Origin: Anaerolineaceae bacterium
GTDB lineage: Bacteria > Chloroflexota > Anaerolineae > Aggregatilineales > Phototrophicaceae
Direction of reading: 5' to 3'
DNA length: 64,000 bases
Assembly: GCA_020634165.1 (NCBI GenBank)
Contig: JACKCF010000007.1
Location: 1-64,000, forward strand
The position numbers and the translations under genes are program-made. This document shows positions 49,369 through 56,046 of the stretch, one piece after another. The notes under the pieces were generated by a model. The model saw only the letters and a program-made list of their open reading frames with translations, was not told the DNA's origin and did not search any database. Positions within the stretch are counted from its first letter, which is position 1, and every line of letters starts with the position of its first letter.

Positions 49369-50240
49369 TATGTCATGTCGGCGGCAATGGCGTTGGCAAA
49401 GCGTTGGCTGATCTCATCTGTCAGCAAGTACAATTCTGGCTCGATCAATTCCAGTTCCATAAGGATGAGTGTGCCAGCATCCTCAATAACATCAACACGC
49501 GCATATGTAGGTATAGTGCCGATGATATTGCTTGCGATATAGAGGATATTGGCTGCTTGTTCGATGAATGCATCGGGAACAGTAGATAACAGCGTCGAGC
49601 TACCTCCGTGCTCCTCCTGAACAAAAAGTGCATTCTTTCCAGGTTTCTTCAAGATGGTGTGGCTGTATCGTCCGCCGAAGAAGACAAGCGAGTATTCACC
49701 TGTGATGATCTGAGGCGCAAATTGTTGGATCATCAGCGCCTTCCGCTGATGAAGTGCGTCAAAGCGTTCTTGATCTGCTGCTGCTCTTGAAATGCTTGTT
49801 GACCATGTATCCGTGCCGCTGGCGCTGATAATCGGCTTAATGACGGCGTCTTGCCAGCCATATTTTTGCAATATTGCCACCAGGGAGGTCGATTCATTTT
49901 CCAGGGGCCAGTACGTCGGTAGGATCGGAACGCCGTGTGCAGCTAATTCTCGAAGATAGCGCTTATTCATGTTCCACCGGAGCATGGCGGTTGGATTAAG
50001 CATCGGTACAGATGCGCTCTCCAACAATTCAAGCCATTTTATGAATTGCGTTGGCTTCTCATGGTAGTTCCAGATGGATCGCACAAGAACGGCATCGTAT
50101 GCTGACCAGTCAGCAGCGGCATCGTCCCAGACGACAAATTCGGCTTCGATGCCTAACAGCTTTAGAGGAGCAATCAGGCTGAAATCAGTTTCTTTAAAAG
50201 GTGCACCATTTATGGCAAAGGTCGCAATCGCTAGCTGCAT
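49368..50240 (-). CDS. ATP-grasp ligase-like protein (similar to cyclo-ligase DcsG)
   Basis: A 290-residue protein. VLVRSIWNYHEKPTQFIKWLE, NPTAMLRWNMNKRYLRELAAHGVPILPTYW and AVIKPIISASGTDTW, with ITGEYSLVFFGGRYSHTILKKPG and ILMELELIEPELYL, follow the ATP-grasp fold with the family metal-binding Glu and Asn-like positions at the end. The arrangement resembles DcsG, the ATP-grasp ligase of D-cycloserine synthesis. It would join a carboxylate to an amine using ATP; the substrate is unknown. Its stop overlaps the methyltransferase start. Confidence 0.75.
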   Translation of the reverse strand: MQLAIATFAINGAPFKETDFSLIAPLKLLGIEAEFVVWDDAAADWSAYDAVLVRSIWNYHEKPTQFIKWLELLESASVPMLNPTAMLRWNMNKRYLRELAAHGVPILPTYWPLENESTSLVAILQKYGWQDAVIKPIISASGTDTWSTSISRAAADQERFDALHQRKALMIQQFAPQIITGEYSLVFFGGRYSHTILKKPGKNALFVQEEHGGSSTLLSTVPDAFIEQAANILYIASNIIGTIPTYARVDVIEDAGTLILMELELIEPELYLLTDEISQRFANAIAADMT

Positions 50241-50253
50241 TGCACTGGCTTTC

Positions 50254-50700
50254 TCATGTGTTGAGGCGGCGCTTGGCTTCGGCGACGACCATATTGACGA
50301 TGCCCATCAGCCCTTGGCCTTTGCCCATCGAGATACTCTTGCCAAAGAAATCCAGCACAATATCTGACTGAACGTTAGCTACCTGCTCAATCGGTGCTCC
50401 CGAAAGGGATTGATCGAGGATGACAGCCATCGCCATTGCGCTTAACCCCTGCGGGTTCAGGACATCGAACCAAAATTTGAGTGTCCCATCTTCATTTTCC
50501 TCTGCCCAGACGAATGCATCTGATTCGCAGGCGGGTACACGATGATTTTCATCGTAGGGTGTCGCCGCGATACGCTCTGGCACCTTGACATCATCGAAGC
50601 TGCCTGCCAGTTGTATGAGGTATTCCTGGCGCTCTGTACGGGTCGTGATGAAGCTAAAGTCTTCGATAGATTCTTGCAGCTTAGCTGGAATGTCGCTCAT
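50254..50700 (-). CDS. sufE: SufE-family sulfur acceptor
   Basis: A 148-residue protein. Cys58 in RVPACESDAF matches the sulfur-accepting Cys of E. coli SufE, and WFDVLNPQGLSAMAMAVILDQSLSGAPI matches the rest of the fold. SufE takes persulfide from cysteine desulfurase for Fe-S cluster assembly. SufS and SufBCD are not in the window. A rhodanese-type sulfurtransferase lies 0.7 kb upstream on the same strand, with a P-loop kinase between. Confidence 0.87.
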   Translation of the reverse strand: MSDIPAKLQESIEDFSFITTRTERQEYLIQLAGSFDDVKVPERIAATPYDENHRVPACESDAFVWAEENEDGTLKFWFDVLNPQGLSAMAMAVILDQSLSGAPIEQVANVQSDIVLDFFGKSISMGKGQGLMGIVNMVVAEAKRRLNT

Positions 50701-50737
50701 AGGTCTCTCGTATAGGTGGAAATCAACGGATAATTGC

Positions 50738-51271
50738 TCAATCTGCTTTGATAATTTCTAGCGCTTTTTCAACAGTCTCTTGAACTGAAAGATTTGTATT
50801 TTCGATTCTGTAGCTATCTACAAAGTCAATGGCATTAGTAATGTTCCTGGTATTAAGTGTTGCCAACAAGCCTTCTTGTGAGCGTACTTTTTTGAACGCT
50901 TTGCGAGATTCATCTGTCACCCGCTTTAGTAGCTCGACTTTTTCGCAGTCAATCTGGATGAATACAATTTCGCCACCGTTACTTGTAACGGTTTTGATGA
51001 GCTTGCGGACAAAATTGTCATCTACATCTTTCTCATAGACGAATGTAAACACGATACCCGTAACATTCTGTTGGGTTGCTCGCTCAAAGATAAGCAAGCG
51101 AATCGTTTGGCTCAACTCAAAAAAGCCAGGAGAACCGAATTCAAAAACGTTCTTCAGCAGGTCAACCGTCAGATGATTGTGAAATAGCTTATAGCCTAAA
51201 TTTTCAGCTATAGCTTTTGCAATCGTGTATTTGCCCGCGGCAGGCGGACCATACAGAACGACGAGTTTCAT
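50738..51271 (-). CDS. P-loop NTPase, AAA_33 / nucleotide-kinase-like
   Basis: A 177-residue protein with Walker A GPPAAGKYT at residues 8-16 and a kinase-like pattern (LGYKLFHNHLTVDLLKNVF, FIQIDCEKVELLKRV). Relatives phosphorylate small molecules, shikimate or antibiotics; the substrate is unknown. The gene is clearly more AT-rich than its neighbours: 60-base lines inside it count 35-40% GC, while flanking genes look near 50%. This suggests recent acquisition. Confidence 0.75.
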   Translation of the reverse strand: MKLVVLYGPPAAGKYTIAKAIAENLGYKLFHNHLTVDLLKNVFEFGSPGFFELSQTIRLLIFERATQQNVTGIVFTFVYEKDVDDNFVRKLIKTVTSNGGEIVFIQIDCEKVELLKRVTDESRKAFKKVRSQEGLLATLNTRNITNAIDFVDSYRIENTNLSVQETVEKALEIIKAD

Positions 51272-51358
51272 ATTGCTGACAATGACTCCGGTTGGGATAG
51301 GGCGAGCTTCGAGACGAATTGTATCACAGGTAGCAACGATATTCGGCAGGTTGCAGAC

Positions 51359-51384
51359 AAAAAATGGGGGCTGGTGGCCCCCAT
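51359..51384 (-). terminator. intrinsic terminator after the sulfurtransferase gene
   Basis: ATGGGGGC (51364-51371) and GCCCCCAT (51377-51384) form a perfect stem, with six U on the minus strand (A-run 51359-51364). It lies 29 bases after the sulfurtransferase stop. Confidence 0.88.
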
Positions 51385-51412
51385 CAATGTGACTGCTTTC
51401 TATGAAGCCGAT

Positions 51413-52276
51413 TTACTTCTCAATCGGAACGCCGACGCTGTTACCCCATTCGGTCCAGGAACCATCGTAATTGCGCACATTCGGGTAACCTAGCAAGAAT
51501 GACAGCACAAACCAACTATGGCTGCTGCGCTCACCAATGCGGCAGTATGTGACGGTTGGGTTACCTGAATTCAGTCCCTGTTCCTCTTCATAAATCTTGC
51601 GAAGTTCATCAGCAGATTTAAAGGTGCCATCTTCATTGGCTGCACGGCTCCAGGGGATATTGCGTGCGCCAGGGATGTGACCGCCGCGTAGCGCGCCTTC
51701 TTGCGGATAGCCTTCCATGTGCAGTTTTTCGCCAGTGTATTCGGCTGGGCTGCGAACATCAACCAACTGGCCGGATGCCTGGACGTGCTTCAGAACATCA
51801 TCGCGCAGGGCACGGTCGGTCTTATCATCGCGATCATGTGCTGCTTTGTATTGGGTTGCTTCGTAGGAAACGGCTTCGCGGCTGAGTTCACGGCCTTCAT
51901 CGACCCACTTTTTGCGTCCACCATCCATAATTTTGGCATTCGTGTGGCCAAACAGACGGAAGACCCAGAGCGCATAAGTCGCCCACCAGTTGCTCTTATC
52001 ACCATAGAAGACGACAGTCGTATCGGGCGTAATGCCGATGCGGCTAGCAAGCGCCTCAAACGCATCTTGGCTGATGTAATCGCGCACGATAGGGTCATTC
52101 AAATCGCTTGTCCAATCAACCTCCACTGCCCCTGGAATATGTCCGGACGGGTAGAGCAGCGGATCTTCGTTGGATTCAACAATGCGGATTTTAGGATTAT
52201 CAAGATTATCGGCCACCCACTGGGTTGATACCAATACATCGCTGTTGGCATAGCTGCGTTCGGATATTTCGCTCAT
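51413..52276 (-). CDS. thiosulfate/3-mercaptopyruvate sulfurtransferase (two rhodanese domains)
   Basis: A 287-residue protein with two rhodanese domains. The first (about 10-135) is inactive-type: VSTQWVADNLDNPKIRIVES and VVFYGDKSNWWATYALWVFRLFGH, with Asp where the active Cys would be. The second (about 155-285) holds catalytic Cys245 in YCRIGERSSHSWF, the SseA-like active loop. It transfers sulfane sulfur to cyanide, thiols or protein acceptors. SufE downstream suggests a sulfur-trafficking link. Length is normal. Confidence 0.9.
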   Translation of the reverse strand: MSEISERSYANSDVLVSTQWVADNLDNPKIRIVESNEDPLLYPSGHIPGAVEVDWTSDLNDPIVRDYISQDAFEALASRIGITPDTTVVFYGDKSNWWATYALWVFRLFGHTNAKIMDGGRKKWVDEGRELSREAVSYEATQYKAAHDRDDKTDRALRDDVLKHVQASGQLVDVRSPAEYTGEKLHMEGYPQEGALRGGHIPGARNIPWSRAANEDGTFKSADELRKIYEEEQGLNSGNPTVTYCRIGERSSHSWFVLSFLLGYPNVRNYDGSWTEWGNSVGVPIEK

Positions 52277-52339
52277 AAATCTGGCTCCTTAAGTTTGGAC
52301 AAGTTCTAAGATAATCGAATGAAGGCAATGTGTCAGGAC

Positions 52340-52366
52340 AAAAAAAGCCAACACGCGGTTGGCTTT
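52340..52366 (-). terminator. strong minus-strand terminator
   Basis: A perfect nine-base stem AAAGCCAAC/GTTGGCTTT (52344-52352, 52358-52366) with loop ACGCG, and seven U on the minus strand (A-run 52340-52346). It lies about 200 bases after the nearest minus-strand ORF. Confidence 0.85.
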
Positions 52367-52468
52367 GTTATTGACACACAAGTTATGAAACAACCATCAA
52401 CACCAAGCCAACCCTATCTTTGTAATAGGTGCCATACAACAACTGGTGGCAGTCAGATAGTGTTCCAT
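52340..52468 (-). ncRNA. candidate small RNA between promoter and terminator
   Basis: On the minus strand TTGCAC (52498-52503), a 17-base spacer and TATGTT (52475-52480) form a promoter; transcription would start near 52468 and end at the terminator about 128 nt later. No protein gene lies inside; a 23-codon ATG frame has no ribosome binding site. It could instead be the long 3' tail of the 52564-52986 gene. Confidence 0.4.
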
Positions 52469-52474
52469 TGCCCA

Positions 52475-52503
52475 AACATATCACGACTGTGCGTATTGTG
52501 CAA
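52475..52503 (-). promoter_or_regulatory. promoter of the candidate small RNA
   Basis: TTGCAC, exactly 17 bases, TATGTT on the minus strand, about 60 bases beyond the end of the 52564-52986 gene. Confidence 0.45.
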
Positions 52504-52563
52504 TAAATTACTTATATAGATTCATAAGTATTTAATTATGCTCTCATGGAAGGAACTACGTGG

Positions 52564-52986
52564 TTAGCCAGATGACAATAAATGGACCAATCCGTCGTTC
52601 GAGGGCAGTTCAACGGTGCCGCTCAGGTTACTCATCGTAAGCGAGCATTTTTCCAGGCGGAGTACAAGGTTTGTCTGCGGCGGAACTAACGCCCGGATTT
52701 TTGCCTGGGCGAGATTGCCTACGACGGCCATTCTTTTTGCGACAAAGTATACGCCGTACTCATCCTGATCCGCTTTAAGACGCCAGCCAAAACTCGCCTG
52801 GAGTTCGGATGAAATTTCGATGATAGGTTGGGTCCACTGTTCAAAAGTGATGTGAGCAGATTGCAGATGCAAATACAAAGTGACAGGAGGCTCGACAGTG
52901 TAGCGAAGGGTTTTGCGTTCAACAGCCATATCCCGCACGCTGGACGCAACATTCACGATCTTCCACAGGTTATCCAGATGTTGCAT
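52564..52986 (-). CDS. hypothetical protein, beta-rich
   Basis: A 140-residue protein that looks like a short adhesin-type or bacterial-chaperone beta repeat (RYTVEPPVTLYLHLQSAHITFEQW, AKIRALVPPQTNLVLRLEKCSLTMSNLSGTVELP). It resembles the DUF4097-like beta-helix pattern, but this is weak. No signal peptide. It stands alone between a regulatory region and an aminotransferase gene on the same strand. Confidence 0.45.
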   Translation of the reverse strand: MQHLDNLWKIVNVASSVRDMAVERKTLRYTVEPPVTLYLHLQSAHITFEQWTQPIIEISSELQASFGWRLKADQDEYGVYFVAKRMAVVGNLAQAKIRALVPPQTNLVLRLEKCSLTMSNLSGTVELPSNDGLVHLLSSG

Positions 52987-53018
52987 CTCATTACCCTAAT
53001 ATGGCTATTTTGACATGA

Positions 53019-53849
53019 TTATAATGCTTCCAGGTGCGCATCAACCCAGGCTCGATAGGCGGCGATAAGTTGCCTGGTCAGCGGGCCGGGAACACCTGCA
53101 CCAATTAGTATGCCATCAATCGCAACTACAGGGATAATGCCTCGGCTGCTGCTGGTCAGGAACGATTCTTCTAGCTGGCCAATTTGCGAGACATGAATGG
53201 CATCCATCTGGATAGGTAAAATATCCGGCGCGACTTCCAGAACAATTTGCTGGGCGATGCCTTTGAGCACGCCTGTTCCGGCTGTGTGCAATGTGCCACT
53301 CAAAATCGCGTAGAAATTCGCTCCCAGACCCTCCATCATGTTGCCATCTGCATCCAGTAAAAACGTATCATAGATTCCGGCAGGCATGGCATCGGCGAGC
53401 CTCTTACGGTCGTGCATCCAGCTAGTGGCCTTCATTTCGGCAGAATGGCGCGCACTGTTGGGTGCCGTGATGCAGTGGACGCCTTCTTCGATGAGTTTTT
53501 GACTGGGTGGGCTAAAAGGTTCCAGTGAGATAATGAACGTATCAGGCTTATCTGCCGTAACAGTTACCCGAAAGCGAACATCACCGTAGTTCGCCTGTAA
53601 GATCATCTCGCACAGTGCAGTACGCAGTCGGGGTCGGTCCAGTTCGAGTTCAAAGCCAGCCCGCCGTGCGGAATCCTCCATACGGTCAAGGTGTGCGCCC
53701 AGCTTTAGAACCTTTGTAACCTGGTATGTGTTCGTGACAGTGTAAATGCCGTTGTCAGGCTCGTACTGGGCGGCATCCGCCAGGGAATCCGCGGAATAGT
53801 CCACTGGGACGATGCCATCAGGCGTCAATTTCCGAATGAAACAAGGCAT
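53019..53849 (-). CDS. class IV PLP aminotransferase
   Basis: A 276-residue fold-type IV enzyme. The PLP lysine is Lys140 (EMKATSW), and Glu173 in MMEGLGANFY contacts the pyridine nitrogen. HLDRMEDSARRAGFEL and SSSRGIIPVVAIDG match the family. It is related to branched-chain, D-amino acid aminotransferases and aminodeoxychorismate lyase; the substrate is not decided by sequence. The upstream membrane-anchored protein gene ends 12 bases before its start. Confidence 0.85.
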   Translation of the reverse strand: MPCFIRKLTPDGIVPVDYSADSLADAAQYEPDNGIYTVTNTYQVTKVLKLGAHLDRMEDSARRAGFELELDRPRLRTALCEMILQANYGDVRFRVTVTADKPDTFIISLEPFSPPSQKLIEEGVHCITAPNSARHSAEMKATSWMHDRKRLADAMPAGIYDTFLLDADGNMMEGLGANFYAILSGTLHTAGTGVLKGIAQQIVLEVAPDILPIQMDAIHVSQIGQLEESFLTSSSRGIIPVVAIDGILIGAGVPGPLTRQLIAAYRAWVDAHLEAL

Positions 53850-53861
53850 CTAGAGGTATCC

Positions 53862-55022
53862 TTACTCGCGTGGCCAGCGCTGATCGTAGGCCTGCCAATC
53901 GCTGGCTGTCATGTCATCTTCACTGTATATCGCGACACCCTGTAGCAGCTCAACTTCGGTCTCTGTCATATCGGGTATGGCGCGGCTGATGCCGTCCAAT
54001 GCGGCTGCGATGCTTTCGATGACGCTGTTATGTGCTGGTTCATTATCGGCATAATGCGGGATACTGACGATGACATGTGCGCCACCTTCGATATTGGAGG
54101 TCATTTCAGTATATGATCGCACCTGATGCGTGACCCACTCAATATAGTCCACAGGCTCAGTCAGATAGCTGTTGTATGCTGTGACAATAAGTTGATCAGC
54201 CTGCAAAGCGATCCGCTGCTTATACTCATTGGACCACATCGTATCAGGAGCGATGAACGCAGCAACGTTGATGTCAGCATCAGTCGGTGTCAGGTCTGGT
54301 GCTGCGACGACGGCCATAATGTGCTCCATGCCGATTTCTGAGCGCACGGCCCGGAGCAGCACCGGCAGATCATCGTTATCTGTGAAGATGGGTTTTACAT
54401 CTAACAATACGCCTTCGATACTCAGCGAACGCAGAGTACGGCCAGCAAACTCAGCAACCGTCAAATGCAGTTGAGGATCGCTCAGTCGATAACCTGTGGG
54501 CGTTTCGCCAACCACTTCGATCCAGGCATATATCTGCGCATCGGGATACAGCGCCTGCAACTGGCCAATGAAGGCGCGCACATTTGGTTCAACTTCGCTG
54601 TAGCGATCACGTAAAGTAGGATCACCAGCCCAGGTGCCATCCCCCTTAAGCGAACTGAAATAGACATACAACTGGTCGATATGATGCGCCTGTAACTGCT
54701 CGACAAGTGCCTGAACGTCACTTTCTTCTTGCTCCACGTAGCTCCAATTCCGGTTGAGCCAGTAGCCGTTGCCAGCCGCGACCTCTTCTTTTGGCTTCAG
54801 AAATGCCAGGGCTGCCACGACGCCAACCACGACCACAACTGCCGGAATAAGCAGCAGTATCCTGTTGCGTGGAATAACTGCGAGTGCAGATAAGACCTGC
54901 TGCACGGTAGCTTGCAGCTTTGTCTGTTGTGTATCCTGAGCTTGTACAGTAGACCGTGATCGCCGCTGAGTCGCCATCTGGCGCTCACGTCGTCGGGCAA
55001 TACGTTCGCGCGCTTTTGACAT
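53862..55022 (-). CDS. membrane-anchored GH18-like TIM-barrel protein
   Basis: A 386-residue protein: a basic cytosolic N-terminus (KARERIARRRERQM), one transmembrane helix (about 53-72, RILLLIPAVVVVVGVVAALAF) and an external domain from residue 85. That domain has alternating strands and helices of a TIM barrel (IDQLYVYFSS, AQIYAWIEVVG, IEGVLLDVKPIF). GVLLDVKPI sits where GH18 chitinases have DxDxE, but the DxE pattern is incomplete, so activity is uncertain. It may bind or cut cell-wall glycan. Confidence 0.55.
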   Translation of the reverse strand: MSKARERIARRRERQMATQRRSRSTVQAQDTQQTKLQATVQQVLSALAVIPRNRILLLIPAVVVVVGVVAALAFLKPKEEVAAGNGYWLNRNWSYVEQEESDVQALVEQLQAHHIDQLYVYFSSLKGDGTWAGDPTLRDRYSEVEPNVRAFIGQLQALYPDAQIYAWIEVVGETPTGYRLSDPQLHLTVAEFAGRTLRSLSIEGVLLDVKPIFTDNDDLPVLLRAVRSEIGMEHIMAVVAAPDLTPTDADINVAAFIAPDTMWSNEYKQRIALQADQLIVTAYNSYLTEPVDYIEWVTHQVRSYTEMTSNIEGGAHVIVSIPHYADNEPAHNSVIESIAAALDGISRAIPDMTETEVELLQGVAIYSEDDMTASDWQAYDQRWPRE

Positions 55023-55109
55023 GCTATTACCTATGTCAGTTATGTTTGATTATTGCAATATGCCCTTATTATAGGCCCAGCCACCGACTGGTGCGAGGTG
55101 CGTCAGGTA

Positions 55110-55565
55110 CTAGGAGGGTAGCAAAGGCGAATTAGGGTCAATCTTCTCGATAAGATGCGGGCCGAGAATCAGAATGCCGATGAGAATAGACGCGATAACA
55201 CCTAGCAAAACCGCTGCTGAGGCTACATCTTTGCCAACCTGGGCCATCGGGTGTAAATCCGGCGAAGCAAGATCGACAGCAGCTTCGATGCCGGCATTTA
55301 AAAATTCTGTTAGCCAGACGATAGTGATCACCACAATAATGATGGCAAACTCAACCCGATCAATTTGCAGCCACACACACAGGATCGCAATTGCAATTGA
55401 TGCCAGCGACATGAGACGGGTATTCTTCTGGCGCCGTAACATATAAATCCAGCCAGCAAGTGAATATCCCAGGCTTTTCAGCCGATTCGGGCTGATCTGG
55501 GCAGCATATTCACTGGGGTTGATACGTGATGTTCCCATTATCTGGTCTGCGATTCGCTTAAACAT
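55110..55565 (-). CDS. dgkA: diacylglycerol / undecaprenol kinase
   Basis: A protein of about 151 residues with three membrane helices. The DAGK signature EFLNAGIEAAVDLASPDLHPMAQVGKDVASAAVLL is intact, with the Glu residues that bind Mg-ATP. It phosphorylates undecaprenol or diacylglycerol. ATG55565 is chosen because GAGG lies nine bases upstream; ATG55580 would overlap ybeY further. It overlaps ybeY, the same ybeY-dgkA order as in Bacillus. Confidence 0.9.
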   Translation of the reverse strand: MFKRIADQIMGTSRINPSEYAAQISPNRLKSLGYSLAGWIYMLRRQKNTRLMSLASIAIAILCVWLQIDRVEFAIIIVVITIVWLTEFLNAGIEAAVDLASPDLHPMAQVGKDVASAAVLLGVIASILIGILILGPHLIEKIDPNSPLLPS

Positions 55566-56046
55566 GGTGATCATCCTCAAGCGATGGAACGATCTGTAAA
55601 TCTACGCCGAGTTGTGTAAGTGCCTCAGCCTGTTGTGCCCACATCTTCGCTTTGTTGTCGGGCGTATCATGATCGTAACCAAGTAGATGTAGCGTCCCAT
55701 GAACGACCAGAAGCATCAAGGATTGTTCCAGATTATGATTCAGCCGCTGCGCCTGCTCAGACGCATAGGGATACGCAATCACCAGATCGCCCAAGTAGCG
55801 TGTATTGTCTTTGAATTCGTCAGGCAGCGGCTCTGCTGGAAAAGAAAGTACGTCCGTTGGGGCATCAATTTGGCGAAATTGCTGATTCAGCGCCTGAACT
55901 TCGGCGTTATCGGTAATCACGATGCTCAGTTCATAATGAACAGCATCATGAATCCTTAGTACAGTTTCTGCTGCCTCAATGAGGGATTCAGCAGGGATGG
56001 AGTACGATTTCTCATTCTGGATAGTTATGGCTGATTCACTGGTCAT
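55558..56046 (-). CDS. ybeY: endoribonuclease YbeY
   Basis: A 162-residue protein with the zinc motif H-x3-H-x5-H: His116, His120 and His126 in HGTLHLLGYDHD. TDVLSFPAEP and LGDLVIAYPYASEQAQ are typical. It matures 16S rRNA 3' ends. It overlaps the pgpH stop (ATGA) and the dgkA start, so the three genes are coupled. Confidence 0.95.
   Translation of the reverse strand: MTSESAITIQNEKSYSIPAESLIEAAETVLRIHDAVHYELSIVITDNAEVQALNQQFRQIDAPTDVLSFPAEPLPDEFKDNTRYLGDLVIAYPYASEQAQRLNHNLEQSLMLLVVHGTLHLLGYDHDTPDNKAKMWAQQAEALTQLGVDLQIVPSLEDDHHV

Noticed and set aside
52340..52480. 23-codon Cys-containing ORF inside the minus-strand candidate RNA
   Set aside because: No Shine-Dalgarno sequence and no support beyond an ATG; treated as non-coding.
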